The position numbers and the translations under genes were made by a program. A stretch of 55,937 nucleotides of DNA from Pontibacter pamirensis. Lineage in GTDB: Bacteria; Bacteroidota; Bacteroidia; Cytophagales; Hymenobacteraceae. The stretch covers positions 1 to 55,937 of the forward strand of contig NZ_SSNI01000038.1 in the NCBI RefSeq assembly GCF_010015475.1, given 5' to 3'. Below the pieces are notes generated by a model, which did no database searches, was not told the DNA's origin, and saw only the letters and a list, made by a program, of their open reading frames with translations. Positions 39,520-48,599 of this stretch are shown one piece after another; position 1 is the stretch's first letter, and the number at the start of each line of letters is the position of its first letter.

Positions 39520-40254
39520 ATGAAAAAGAAAACAATATTACCTATGGCATTTGCCGCAGTTATGATGTTTGGTTGCGCTGGTTCTGACACTACAGTGGAC
39601 GATACTACCGCTATGGATACATCAGCAACCATGAGCGAAACTCAGTCTATGGCAGGAACCGCTACTGATACAGAAGCAAATGCCATGCGCTCTCTGGTGA
39701 TAGAAAGAGAAATTGTAGCTCCGCTCGCTACGATAGAACTTGCCACCCTACCTTTGGAAAACCCAGTTGAAATCAGCGAAATGTTTGAGGACATTGATGA
39801 CACAGAGCAATATAGAATAATGGATTTGGCTAGGAAAAGCCCTAACCTTACCACTTTTGTGAAGCTCATTGAATATGCAAACTTGGAAGCGGATATAGAG
39901 CGCTTAAATGATGTAACTCTTTTCGCGCCAACAAATGAGGCTTTTGCCCAAATGGATAGGCAAAAACTAGAGATGTTGTTGATGCCTGAAAATCAGGCTC
40001 AATTAATGATGCTGCTACAGGCTCATGTGCTGCCAAGCAAAGTAAGCACCTTGCAATTCAACACTACGCAGCGTATTGAGTATACTGAAGAACGCTATAT
40101 TCCAGTAGATGTAACTTTAAATGGTACTAATGTGCTGATAGGTGGTTCTAATATTGTCCAGGGTAATGTGGAATCGGCTAACGGTTTTATTCATGTTATG
40201 GATAGCGTTATTCAACCAGATGTGGTTGCCGTTGAAAATGCTGTTGGATATTAA
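39520..40254 (+). CDS. Fasciclin-domain lipoprotein 1
   Basis: 244 residues. The signal MKKKTILPMAFAAVMMFGCA ends in a lipobox (MFGC). A Thr/Asp/Ser-rich spacer follows, then one FAS1 domain (about 110-240): FVKLIEYANLEADIERLND, VTLFAPTNEAFAQMDRQKLE, LLQAHVLPSKVST and ESANGFIHVMDSVIQP. FAS1 domains mediate adhesion or matrix contact on the cell surface. A second fasciclin gene follows on the same strand after a terminator. There is no sorting domain. Confidence 0.87.
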   Translation: MKKKTILPMAFAAVMMFGCAGSDTTVDDTTAMDTSATMSETQSMAGTATDTEANAMRSLVIEREIVAPLATIELATLPLENPVEISEMFEDIDDTEQYRIMDLARKSPNLTTFVKLIEYANLEADIERLNDVTLFAPTNEAFAQMDRQKLEMLLMPENQAQLMMLLQAHVLPSKVSTLQFNTTQRIEYTEERYIPVDVTLNGTNVLIGGSNIVQGNVESANGFIHVMDSVIQPDVVAVENAVGY

Positions 40255-40290
40255 TCCTTAACAAACAGATTAATAGATAAAATAGAAAGG

Positions 40291-40318
40291 CTCTTCCTGC
40301 AAAGGAAGAGTTTTTTTA
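40291..40318 (+). terminator. Rho-independent terminator after fasciclin gene 1
   Basis: Stem CTCTTCCT / AGGAAGAG, GCAA loop, then seven T. Confidence 0.9.
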
Positions 40319-40509
40319 TTAAAACCCTTTTGGTGCTTTGCATTTGGAGGTGAAAAGAAGCCTTGTTCGCTCCTGCCAAAGCGTATCAGAAGAAGTACTA
40401 CAACGGTAGCTGCGAGAAAAAACAATTCAAAACCACACAATATATATTACCCTTGGTCGCTCCTTCTTCACAGCACTGAAGACAGCGGCAGAAACGGAAC
40501 ACTGACAAA

Positions 40510-40517
40510 TATATTTG
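40510..40517 (+). promoter_or_regulatory. Bacteroidota-type -7 box before fasciclin gene 2
   Basis: TATATTTG fits TAnnTTTG, 33 bp before ATG 40550. No clear -33 TTTG. Confidence 0.4.
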
Positions 40518-40549
40518 GTCGTTTTATAAACCACAATACAACAAGCTTT

Positions 40550-41197
40550 ATGAAAAGAACAGTCCAACAATTAATGATAATAGCTGCAGCAGCTGTCTTT
40601 GGCTATGGTTGTGCCGGCTCAGATACTGGCACAGATATTACAGGCACAGCAGTAGAAGCCCAAATCACAGAAGATGAATCTGGTTCTCAGGACCCAATGG
40701 ACCCAGATACAGACATGTCGGCGGAGCGTACAGGAAACAATACTGTGTCAGCTGATAACACGATTGGCCGTGACATGAATATTGTGGCGCTGGTGCAGCA
40801 AAACCCTAATCTATCTACTTTCCTGGAGTTGATACGTGCCGCCGACCTGGTTACAATCTTAGAGAGTCCTGCACCTTATACTGTTTTTGCACCGACGAAT
40901 GAGGCCTTTGCCGCCCTTCCGGCAGGCACTATTGAAAGTTTAAAGGACCCTGCCAGTAAATTAGAGTTAACACGGATAATACAGGCACACGTGCTCCCTA
41001 ACAGAATTAGCTCAGCAGAGATGCAGCATAACATGCCTATGGTAACAGCACAAGGCGATGAAGTAATTGTAACCAAAGATGGGGCTGCTATAGAGGTGGG
41101 CGGAGCGAAAGTTATCATTCCCGATGTACAAGCCTCCAATGGAATCGTGCACGTGGTGGACAGAGTGCTTGTGCCGCCTCAGAGGAGCAACGACTAG
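40550..41197 (+). CDS. Fasciclin-domain lipoprotein 2
   Basis: 215 residues. The signal peptide runs to a lipobox (VFGYGC), an Asp/Thr-rich spacer follows, and a FAS1 domain covers about 85-210: FLELIRAADLVTILESPAPY, TVFAPTNEAFAALPAGTIES, IIQAHVLPNRISSAEMQ and ASNGIVHVVDRVLVPP. It is a paralogue of the preceding gene (CAGSDT just after the lipobox in both), but diverged, so the duplication is old. Surface or envelope location expected. Confidence 0.87.
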   Translation: MKRTVQQLMIIAAAAVFGYGCAGSDTGTDITGTAVEAQITEDESGSQDPMDPDTDMSAERTGNNTVSADNTIGRDMNIVALVQQNPNLSTFLELIRAADLVTILESPAPYTVFAPTNEAFAALPAGTIESLKDPASKLELTRIIQAHVLPNRISSAEMQHNMPMVTAQGDEVIVTKDGAAIEVGGAKVIIPDVQASNGIVHVVDRVLVPPQRSND

Positions 41198-41260
41198 CGC
41201 AAGGCCAAACTCCTGAATGTAACCCATAGATGTTTGGCACCGTTAAGACTAAGGGCAGGG

Positions 41261-41280
41261 AAAGCTTAAAAATAAGCTTT
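41261..41280 (+). terminator. Weak hairpin after fasciclin gene 2
   Basis: AAAGCTTA / TAAGCTTT with an AAAA loop, followed by TGTTG; AT-rich, so a weak terminator at most. Confidence 0.4.
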
Positions 41281-41323
41281 TGTTGCCTTACGAACTATTA
41301 AGTGAACTATAAAGATAAAGACT

Positions 41324-41857
41324 ATGAACAAAACAGATGATGCAGGTATGATGACCGCAATGTTTCCTGACAGAGAAAGTGCTGAACGTGCCTATGAAGA
41401 ATTGAGAGCACGTGGCTATGATAAAGATGATATAAATGTAGTGATGTCGGATGACGCTCGTAAGCGCCACTTCGGTGACGAAGACAAAGACGACACCACA
41501 GAGCTTGGCAACAAGTCACTTGAAGGTACAGGTGCTGGTTCAGCAATTGGTGGTACTCTAGGTGCTATCATAGGAGCAGTAGCCGCTATAGGTACTTCCG
41601 TGGCAATCCCAGGCTTAGGACTGGTAGTTGCTGGTCCGCTGGCAGCAGGTCTTGCCGGTGCTGGTGCTGGTGGTCTTACAGGTGGCTTGATTGGTGCTTT
41701 AGTAGGTGCCGGTATACCTGAAGAGCGTGCCAAAGTGTACGAATCGGGTGTTAAAGAAGGTAACATCGTGCTTGGCTTCAGACCTCACAACGCTGAAGAT
41801 GCACGTTACTTCGAGACACACTTCCAAAAGAACAGAGGTGAACACATCTATTATTAA
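41324..41857 (+). CDS. General stress protein-like (GSP17M/YflT-type) with glycine-zipper membrane region
   Basis: 177 residues. The N-terminal part (MTAMFPDRESAERAYEELRA, then YDKDDINVVMSDDARKRHF) resembles the small alpha/beta domain of YflT/GSP17M stress proteins. The middle (residues about 67-125) is a Gly/Ala-rich hydrophobic hairpin (GTGAGSAIGGTLGAIIGAV, then GPLAAGLAGAGAGGLTGGLI). The C-terminal domain repeats the first theme (IPEERAKVYESGVKEGNIVL). Likely membrane-associated. It has no signal peptide and a terminator follows. Placed in the stress neighbourhood; target unknown. Confidence 0.75.
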   Translation: MNKTDDAGMMTAMFPDRESAERAYEELRARGYDKDDINVVMSDDARKRHFGDEDKDDTTELGNKSLEGTGAGSAIGGTLGAIIGAVAAIGTSVAIPGLGLVVAGPLAAGLAGAGAGGLTGGLIGALVGAGIPEERAKVYESGVKEGNIVLGFRPHNAEDARYFETHFQKNRGEHIYY

Positions 41858-41887
41858 TATTGATAAAAGTAGATTTAAATAAACAGA

Positions 41888-41925
41888 AGAAAAGCCTGCC
41901 TTTAAAAGGGCAGGCTTTTCTCTTT
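41888..41925 (+). terminator. Rho-independent terminator after the GSP17M-like gene
   Basis: Stem GAAAAGCCTGCC / GGCAGGCTTTTC with loop TTTAAAAG, followed by TCTTT. Confidence 0.9.
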
Positions 41926-42009
41926 AGAAGCACACATTATAAACAAATTCCGGTAGTTTCGTATGCAAAAGGTATATACATGTAATTCTACTAAAAGAAA
42001 CGATACACT

Positions 42010-42645
42010 ATGAAAAAGATGATAATTGCCGTCGCTTTTCTGGGAGGTGCGTTCACCTTCGCTTCCTGTGACTCTGGTACAAACGAGCAGCAAGACACTA
42101 CAGCCACCGGAACTCCGGTAGTAGCTCCAGATACAGCGATAACGGAAGAAAAGCAGGACCTGATGGTTTATGCTGCCCGAAACAACATGCTGCAGATGGA
42201 ACTAGGTCGCCTGGCTACAGAGCATGGCAACACCGAAGGTGTGCGGGTGTACGGACAACGGCTGGTGGACTGGTACAGCGACAAGCAGGCAGAGCTACGG
42301 GAACTGGCGCAGAGGTATAATGTTACACTGCCACTGGAACTGAATGAAGATCAGGCGGAACATGTAGAGGAATTACGCAATACAGCAGTCACTGAGTTTG
42401 ATGCAAAATACTGGGAAGAATTAGCGGATGCACAGCAGAAAGCCATAGATGAGTTTGAAGACGCGCTGAATGATGTAGAAGAGGCAAATGCAACTTCCTT
42501 CAGCTTATGGGCACGCAATACCATGAAAGAGCTCCAGGCTCAAATGGAACAGGCAAAATCTCAGGATTTTATGCAGGACTATGAGACACCGACGGGTGTC
42601 AGAGACGGAGAGGAAGAGGGCTCCGGGGCTCGGATTGGCAGTTAA
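42010..42645 (+). CDS. DUF4142 lipoprotein
   Basis: 211 residues with a lipoprotein signal (AFLGGAFTFASC). The mature part is a helical bundle of ferritin-like DUF4142 type: DLMVYAARNNMLQMELGRLA, YGQRLVDWYSDKQAELRELA, LPLELNEDQAEHVEELRNT, YWEELADAQQKAIDEFEDAL and FSLWARNTMKELQAQMEQA. The family occurs in the envelope of many bacteria; its function is unknown and no diiron ligands are evident. It has a terminator just downstream. Confidence 0.82.
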   Translation: MKKMIIAVAFLGGAFTFASCDSGTNEQQDTTATGTPVVAPDTAITEEKQDLMVYAARNNMLQMELGRLATEHGNTEGVRVYGQRLVDWYSDKQAELRELAQRYNVTLPLELNEDQAEHVEELRNTAVTEFDAKYWEELADAQQKAIDEFEDALNDVEEANATSFSLWARNTMKELQAQMEQAKSQDFMQDYETPTGVRDGEEEGSGARIGS

Positions 42646-42667
42646 CAGAAGCAATGTGTACTAGCTT

Positions 42668-42706
42668 AACAGCAGTGGCGAGGCTATTACCCTCGCCACT
42701 GCTGTT
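42668..42706. terminator. Terminator between the DUF4142 and esterase genes
   Basis: 16-bp perfect stem AACAGCAGTGGCGAGG / CCTCGCCACTGCTGTT, 7-base loop, between converging genes. Confidence 0.9.
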
Positions 42707-42717
42707 GGTATGCATCG

Positions 42718-43266
42718 TTAAAGCAAATCTTTCAATACCCTCCAAGTATGCTGTGCCAGCACCTTCTGCCCTTCAGCGTTCGGGTGTACACCATCCGGTA
42801 GGTTCAGGTAACGGTTGCCCACCACGCCCTCCAGCAGGAAGGGGATAAAGGAAACATTCTCCTTCAGCGCCAGCTCCCGGAACAGTTTTCTAAACTCAGC
42901 CGCATACCTGCCGGGCACAATATCTGGTATTTCCATACCAGACAGGATAATCTTCACCTCAGGATATTTCAGCCGCACTTTACGAATAATCTCGTGCAGG
43001 TTCTTAGTTGTTTCGCGGGTAGGAATCCCACGCAGGCCATCGTTGGCTCCCAGGGCCAGCACCAGAATAGCAACCGGCTCGTTTAACCAGCGGTCTATCC
43101 TGTACACTCCCCCGGAGGAGGTATCACCACTCAAACCTGCATTCAATACTTTATAGTCATACCCTTCTTCAGTTAGTTTTACCTGTATCAGGCTAGGGTA
43201 AGCCTGCGCGGCAGGCAGTCCGTAGCCCGCAGTCAGGCTGTTTCCAAAAAATAAAATATTCTTCAT
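42718..43266 (-). CDS. SGNH/GDSL-type esterase (TesA-like arylesterase)
   Basis: 182 residues with all four SGNH blocks: block I FFGNSLTAGYG with the nucleophile Ser, block II GLSGDTSSGG with Gly, block III LALGANDGLRG with Asn, and block V DGVHPNAEGQ with Asp/His. TesA-like enzymes hydrolyse thioesters and esters, commonly in the periplasm. No convincing signal peptide is seen at the N-terminus (MKNILFFGNS starts straight into block I), so cytoplasmic location is more likely. Converges with the DUF4142 gene at a strong terminator. Confidence 0.87.
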   Translation of the reverse strand: MKNILFFGNSLTAGYGLPAAQAYPSLIQVKLTEEGYDYKVLNAGLSGDTSSGGVYRIDRWLNEPVAILVLALGANDGLRGIPTRETTKNLHEIIRKVRLKYPEVKIILSGMEIPDIVPGRYAAEFRKLFRELALKENVSFIPFLLEGVVGNRYLNLPDGVHPNAEGQKVLAQHTWRVLKDLL

Positions 43267-43372
43267 CTCTATCCGTAGCTATTCATGCTAAGGCAGTGCT
43301 GCTTTGCACACCACCTGCTAAATAAAAAGGGTTACCAAATTGGCAACCCTCTCTAACTTTCATTTTTTTTGC

Positions 43373-43828
43373 TTAGTCTACTGTATCCTTCATCTGACGG
43401 AGTTTTTCACAGGCAGCCAAGGAAGACTGCTTCTGCTTCTCTACCATCTGAACGATATTCTCAGGGAGTTCGCCTTTATGATCCAAGGCATCGTTATAGG
43501 CCTTCTGCGCCCATTCTTCGCCATATAAGTTAGATTCTATTATTACCTCTTCATCACTACCAGTCACGGTCGACTTTACATCCATCCAGCCTCTGAAGAT
43601 TTTACCCTTCGTTGTAGTACTTTCTTGTTTTTCGCCACCGTATTTGCTGATGGTTCTGTTTATCTGGTTCGAAAACTGATTGCTTTCGTTAATTAGATCA
43701 TTATAGAAAGACTTGTGCGCGGGATTTTTTGTAGCTTCGGAAGCATGCTTGTAACCTTCAATTCTATCGTTCACAAACTGGTTAAGTTCCTGCAGTACAT
43801 CTATCGTCTTTTCATTGTTGTTTTGCAT
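43373..43828 (-). CDS. DUF2383/PA2169-type four-helix-bundle protein
   Basis: 151 residues, nearly all helical: IDVLQELNQFVNDRIEGYKH, KSFYNDLINESNQFSNQINR, then GKIFRGWMDVKSTVTG and a last pair (YGEEWAQKAYNDALDHKGEL, PENIVQMVEKQKQSSLAACE). This matches the ferritin-like DUF2383 family of stress-linked proteins. No signal peptide, so cytoplasmic. Monocistronic. The family's biochemical role is unknown; presence among other stress-type genes suggests a related response. Confidence 0.8.
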   Translation of the reverse strand: MQNNNEKTIDVLQELNQFVNDRIEGYKHASEATKNPAHKSFYNDLINESNQFSNQINRTISKYGGEKQESTTTKGKIFRGWMDVKSTVTGSDEEVIIESNLYGEEWAQKAYNDALDHKGELPENIVQMVEKQKQSSLAACEKLRQMKDTVD

Positions 43829-44066
43829 AGCTTTTCTGTTTTAGTTCTACTATCCGAAACGAAAACAAGCCTTTATGAGTTATAATAACTAGTGGCAGCA
43901 GCCGTATACACTAAGTAAGCGGCATGTGCCGGGTACGTAATGTGATTACCTGGTTTATGAAATAAAAAGTTTTCACTACATTACGATTTAAAGCTTCGCC
44001 TCTGGGCCGTTCATTATCTTCGGCATCACTTTTGCGTAACATAAATAGTACTTTCAATTTAATTAG

Positions 44067-46208
44067 ATGCTATCATTGACAACTCGTTTCAAAATCATAT
44101 TGTCTGTATTTGCAGTAATCCTGTTGACAGCTTCTTTTATTCTTTACAAGAGCGACACCACGCCCGAAGAGAAGAATCAGATCCTGATCAAAGCCTTGAT
44201 GCAAGGCTTAAATAGCGGACACTACCAGCCAGAAAAAGTAGACGACGCTTTCTCTCAGAAGGTCTTTGACCTTTATTTACAGCGCCTCGACTTTAACAAG
44301 AAATTTTTACTTGCCTCGGATGTGCAGAATCTGCGCAAGTACAGAACAACTATAGACGACCAGCTTCGTGAGGGATCCTTAGAGTTTTTTGATGTCTCTG
44401 CCGACCTTGTCGCGCAGCGCACAAAAGAATCTCAGGCCTTCTATAAAGAGATTCTCTCCCAGCCTTTCGATTTTTCAAAGAATGAGGCGATTCAGACGGA
44501 TGGAGAGAAACTTTCTTATGCCGAAGACAAGGCTGCTCTTAAAGACGCATGGCGTAAGCAGCTGAAATACCAGACGCTCGTTCGCCTGTCAGAAATTAAG
44601 AAAGAGCAGGAAAAGGCATTGGAAAAAGGCGAGAAGATAGAGACGAAGACCATTGAGCAAATGGAGAAAGAGGCCCGTGAAAAGGTACGAAAGTCCTATG
44701 AAGACCTCTATGAGCGTATGGACAGAATCAACAAAGATGACCGCCGTACAACTTATATCAATGCCATCACCAACGTGTATGACCCACATACAGGATACTT
44801 TCCTCCTAAGGATAAAGATAACTTTGATATCGAATTTACAGGCCGCTTAGAAGGTATTGGAGCCTCTTTGCAGGAGAAGGACAACCAGATCAGGGTAATG
44901 GAAATTGTTCCTGGCAGCCCTTCTTACATGCAAGGCGATTTAAAGCCCGGCGATGTAATTCAGAAAGTGGCGCAAGGCGATAAAGACCCTATTTTAGTTG
45001 AAGGAATGCGTCTAGACGATGCAATCCAGCTTATAAGAGGCAAAAAGGGAACAGAAGTCCGCCTGACGGTGAAGAAGCCAGACGGATCTTCACAGGTTAT
45101 CCCGATAGTACGAGACATCATCGTTTTAGAAGAAGGATACGCACAGTCTGCCATCATTGATGACAAGGAGAAAATCGGCTACATTAAGCTGCCTGGCTTT
45201 TATGCTGACTTCCAGAACAAAGACGGCCGCTTTAGTGGTGCTGATGTGAAGAAGGAAGTTGAGAAGCTGAAAGCAGCAGGCATGGAAGGACTTATCCTGG
45301 ACCTGCGCAACAACGGCGGTGGTTCTCTTTCAGACGCCATCGAAATGGCTGGTCTGTTCATAGACCAAGGACCCATTGTGCAGGTTAAAACAGCTGCAGG
45401 CAAAGCCGTAGTTCTGAACGACCGCGACCCACAGGTGCAGTATGATGGCCCACTCGTAATTCTGGTAAACGCTAATAGTGCATCGGCTTCTGAGATTTTA
45501 GCAGCAGCAATGCAGGATTACAAACGTGCCGTAATTGTTGGTAGCCCAACTTATGGTAAAGGTACTGTACAGCAGTTCTTTGAGCTGGATGAGGCACTGC
45601 CAGCACAGTTCAACAACTACAAGCCGTTTGGTGCCCTGAAACTGACAACGCAAAAGTTCTATCGCATTAACGGTGGTACTACACAGCTGCGCGGTGTAAC
45701 GCCGGATGTTGTTCTTCCGGATGCATACCATTACCTTGAGTTTGGTGAGAAAGAGCAGGAACATCCGCTTCCGTTTGACGAAATCTCTCCTGCCAAGTAC
45801 AAGACTTGGTCACAAGGCAACCTGAACCTTGCCAGGGTACAGACTAACAGCAAAAACAGAGTAGCCACAAATGCCAGCTTTACGCTGATTGAAGAAAGTG
45901 CAACTCGCTTGAAAAAGCAGTCTGATAATACAGAACGCTCGCTTCAGTTAGAGCAGTACCAGGCGGAGGAAGCCAAAGCAGAGGCGGCGTCCAAGCGCTT
46001 TGAAGCAGCTCAGGAATCTGCACCGGCATTGGATGTTACCCGTCTGCAGCAAGACCTTCAGGCTTTAGGAAACGATACTTCTAAAGTGGCTCGCAGCAGA
46101 GAGTTTGTGAAGAACCTGAAGAAGGATGTGTATGTGGAAGAGGCTGTGGCCATCATTCAGAACGATTTGAAGCCAATGGCCATCACAGGAAAACCGCAGA
46201 AGAAATAA
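44067..46208 (+). CDS. Carboxy-terminal processing protease (Prc/Tsp type, S41A)
   Basis: 713 residues. One N-terminal membrane or signal segment (IILSVFAVILLTASFILYK) sends it to the periplasm. The Prc-type N-terminal helical region follows (about 30-230), then a PDZ domain (about 260-330, LEGIGASLQEKDNQIRVMEI) and the S41 core (KIGYIKLPGFYADFQNKDG, LRNNGGGSLSDAIEMAGLFI, NANSASASEILAAAMQDYKR with catalytic Ser, and YGKGTVQ with Lys). A DUF3340-like C-terminal helical part is included. It degrades envelope proteins from their C-termini, and this fits the stress neighbourhood. Confidence 0.93.
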   Translation: MLSLTTRFKIILSVFAVILLTASFILYKSDTTPEEKNQILIKALMQGLNSGHYQPEKVDDAFSQKVFDLYLQRLDFNKKFLLASDVQNLRKYRTTIDDQLREGSLEFFDVSADLVAQRTKESQAFYKEILSQPFDFSKNEAIQTDGEKLSYAEDKAALKDAWRKQLKYQTLVRLSEIKKEQEKALEKGEKIETKTIEQMEKEAREKVRKSYEDLYERMDRINKDDRRTTYINAITNVYDPHTGYFPPKDKDNFDIEFTGRLEGIGASLQEKDNQIRVMEIVPGSPSYMQGDLKPGDVIQKVAQGDKDPILVEGMRLDDAIQLIRGKKGTEVRLTVKKPDGSSQVIPIVRDIIVLEEGYAQSAIIDDKEKIGYIKLPGFYADFQNKDGRFSGADVKKEVEKLKAAGMEGLILDLRNNGGGSLSDAIEMAGLFIDQGPIVQVKTAAGKAVVLNDRDPQVQYDGPLVILVNANSASASEILAAAMQDYKRAVIVGSPTYGKGTVQQFFELDEALPAQFNNYKPFGALKLTTQKFYRINGGTTQLRGVTPDVVLPDAYHYLEFGEKEQEHPLPFDEISPAKYKTWSQGNLNLARVQTNSKNRVATNASFTLIEESATRLKKQSDNTERSLQLEQYQAEEAKAEAASKRFEAAQESAPALDVTRLQQDLQALGNDTSKVARSREFVKNLKKDVYVEEAVAIIQNDLKPMAITGKPQKK

Positions 46209-46228
46209 GCTTAATCTAATATACTTTG

Positions 46229-46264
46229 AAAACGCCGGCTATAAATTATAGCCGGCGTTTTTTA
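46229..46264 (+). terminator. Rho-independent terminator after the prc-like gene
   Basis: 16-bp perfect stem AAAACGCCGGCTATAA / TTATAGCCGGCGTTTT with a one-base centre, then T-run. It rules out an early start of the next gene in this stretch. Confidence 0.93.
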
Positions 46265-46294
46265 TATTACCCCTTCAAGCTTTCAACACCAGAC

Positions 46295-48058
46295 ATGCTA
46301 AATCATCCTCTCTACCTTTCGGCTTATCCTCTAAAAGGATACACTATAGCAAACCTTACATTCTGGCTGCTGCTTCTCACGTTATTCACTTCTTTGCTGA
46401 GTAGCTGTGCCACAGGTTCAAACCCCAATTACACGGCACAGGAAAGGGGCCTGGTTTCAAACAAAGCCATGGTGGTTTCGGCTCACCCTGAAGCCTCCAG
46501 CGTAGGAGTAGAAATTCTGAATAAAGGCGGCAATGCCTACGATGCCGCCATAGCCACTCAGTTTGCACTGGCAGTGGTTTACCCTGCGGCAGGTAACATA
46601 GGCGGAGGTGGTTTTATAGTTTATCGGCAAAGCAATGGCGAAACGGGCTCTTTGGATTACAGGGAAATAGCTCCTGGCGCTGCAACAGCCACAATGTACC
46701 AGGATATAGCGGGCAATGTGATAGACGGCCTGAGCACTGGCGGGCATTTAGCCGCCGGAGTACCCGGCTCAGTAGACGGCATGGTGCAGTTGCATGCCAA
46801 GTTAGGTTCGCTGCCCTGGGCCGAGTTGATACAACCGTCTGTTGATCTGGCAACCAACGGAGTGGTACTGACGGAGAAGGAAGCCAATGGCCTGAACAAC
46901 TCAAGAGATAATTTCCTAAGGTATAACAAGCATGTCCCTTACCTTGTGCAGGATAATGCATGGCAGGCAGGCGACACCTTGCGCCACCCGGACCTGGCCC
47001 GCACACTGACCCGCATCCGCGACAAAGGCCGTGATGGCTTCTACGCCGGTGAAACCGCTGATTTAATTGTGCGGGAAATGCAGCGCGGCAACGGCATTAT
47101 CACCCATCAGGATCTGCAAAGTTATAAAGCCCAATGGCGGCAGCCTGTTACAGGTAAGTACAAAGATTACAGTGTAATTTCGATGGCGCCACCTTCCAGC
47201 GGCGGTGTAGCCTTACTCCAACTACTGCAGATGGTAGAGCCTTACAAACTAAACCAGTATGGCTGGCAAAGCGCGAAATCCGTGCAGCTGATGACGGAGG
47301 CAGAGCGCAGGGTGTATGCCGACCGTGCCACCTACCTCGGTGACCCGGACTTTGTAGAAGTACCTGTTCAGGAGCTTCTAGACCCACTTTACCTGAAAGA
47401 GCGCATGGCAAGTGTAAATTTAGCCAGGGCCACTCCTTCAGCTGCCGTAAAAGCCGGAGAAATGCCGGTGTATGAGTCGGAGCAAACCACCCATTTCAGC
47501 ATTGTCGATCAGTTTGGCAATGCGGCATCAGTTACCACTACGCTGAATGGCAGCTACGGCTCTAAAGTAATGGTAGAAGGCGCAGGCTTTCTGCTGAACA
47601 ACGAAATGGACGATTTCAGCGCAAAGCCGGGCGTGCCGAATATGTTCGGACTGGTAGGCGGCAAAGCAAACGCCATTGCTCCAGGCAAGCGCATGCTCAG
47701 CGCCATGACGCCTACAATTCTGGAAAAAGAAGGAAAGCTCTACATGGTAATAGGCACACCGGGAGGCTCCACCATCATCACCTCTGTTTTCCAGGCTATC
47801 CTGAATGTAACCGTACATGACATGACGATGCAGCAGGCTGTGGCGGCCCCACGTTTTCATCACCAGTGGCTCCCAGATGAGATACAGCACGAGCCTGAGG
47901 CGCTTTCTCTTGATGTAAAAGCCCAACTTATCAGCAAGGGCTATAAACTGCGTGAGAGAGGCCATTATGGCCGTGTGGACGCTATTTTAGTTTTACCCGG
48001 TGGCAGACTAGAAGGAGGTGCCGATCCCCGTGGTGATGACAAGGCAGCGGGCTACTGA
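46295..48058 (+). CDS. ggt: Gamma-glutamyltransferase
   Basis: 587 residues from ATG 46295; an earlier in-frame start would begin inside the terminator. The N-terminus carries a hydrophobic segment and lipobox (SLLSSCATG), so it is an envelope protein. The Ggt fold is clear: GNAYDAAIATQFALAVVYPA, GNIGGGGFIVYRQSNGETGS, YREIAPGAAT and MAPPSSGGVALLQLLQMV. The self-cleavage site lies before the nucleophile Thr in SEQTTHFSIVDQFGNAAS, giving large and small subunits. It transfers or hydrolyses gamma-glutamyl groups of glutathione-like compounds. Downstream gene overlaps its tail by 7 bases on the other strand. Confidence 0.93.
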   Translation: MLNHPLYLSAYPLKGYTIANLTFWLLLLTLFTSLLSSCATGSNPNYTAQERGLVSNKAMVVSAHPEASSVGVEILNKGGNAYDAAIATQFALAVVYPAAGNIGGGGFIVYRQSNGETGSLDYREIAPGAATATMYQDIAGNVIDGLSTGGHLAAGVPGSVDGMVQLHAKLGSLPWAELIQPSVDLATNGVVLTEKEANGLNNSRDNFLRYNKHVPYLVQDNAWQAGDTLRHPDLARTLTRIRDKGRDGFYAGETADLIVREMQRGNGIITHQDLQSYKAQWRQPVTGKYKDYSVISMAPPSSGGVALLQLLQMVEPYKLNQYGWQSAKSVQLMTEAERRVYADRATYLGDPDFVEVPVQELLDPLYLKERMASVNLARATPSAAVKAGEMPVYESEQTTHFSIVDQFGNAASVTTTLNGSYGSKVMVEGAGFLLNNEMDDFSAKPGVPNMFGLVGGKANAIAPGKRMLSAMTPTILEKEGKLYMVIGTPGGSTIITSVFQAILNVTVHDMTMQQAVAAPRFHHQWLPDEIQHEPEALSLDVKAQLISKGYKLRERGHYGRVDAILVLPGGRLEGGADPRGDDKAAGY

Positions 48059-48462
48059 TCTACCAGGCCCTGCTGCTGCTTCCTTTTCTGAATAAACCCA
48101 GCTACATACACGCTTACTGCAGCAATACCCGTGGCTGTCATAAGCCCGAAGATGGTGGCCCTGCGGTTGAGTACTTCCGGAGCAAAGGTTCTTTTAACTT
48201 CCCTGGATGGTGCTACGGCTTTGGCAAACATTCTTCCCGTCATGAGTGTAAGCACCGTCGTAAGCCCCACGGCTGCATGCGCCACTGTACTGTTGCCTGC
48301 CTTTACTCCTGGGGTCAGTGCAAGCAAGGCCCCTCCTACTACTGGTGGTATGAGCGCTGTCTTTGGCCTGTTCTCGTTGAGAAAGTAACTTGTTAATCCT
48401 GCTCCAATTAAGGTTGCGGCATGTGCGTTATTTGCGATATCTGGTCTGTTAACTATGTTCAT
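48052..48462 (-). CDS. Small multi-pass membrane protein, unknown function
   Basis: 136 residues with about four hydrophobic segments: AATLIGAGLTSYFLNE, TALIPPVVGGALLALTPGV, VAHAAVGLTTVLTLMTGRMF and IFGLMTATGIAAVSVYVAGF. A basic C-terminus (IQKRKQQQ) follows. It has no recognised family. It is convergent with ggt, and the last 7 bases overlap. Pro/Gly-rich first half; no cofactor motifs. Confidence 0.65.
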   Translation of the reverse strand: MNIVNRPDIANNAHAATLIGAGLTSYFLNENRPKTALIPPVVGGALLALTPGVKAGNSTVAHAAVGLTTVLTLMTGRMFAKAVAPSREVKRTFAPEVLNRRATIFGLMTATGIAAVSVYVAGFIQKRKQQQGLVDQ

Positions 48463-48599
48463 CTTTATTGTTTTTTACCCTTTTACCAGCTGCGGTCTGC
48501 TGGGGTTATACTTAATTATAAGTTACAGGCAAGAACTCAAGGCTATAGAAAGGCACCTTAGTATAACAGCCCGCTCAAGCCTTACGTGAAGCAGCTTTA

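Noticed and set aside
47528..47965. 145-codon frame antisense to ggt
   Set aside because: Shadow of ggt; no recognisable protein.
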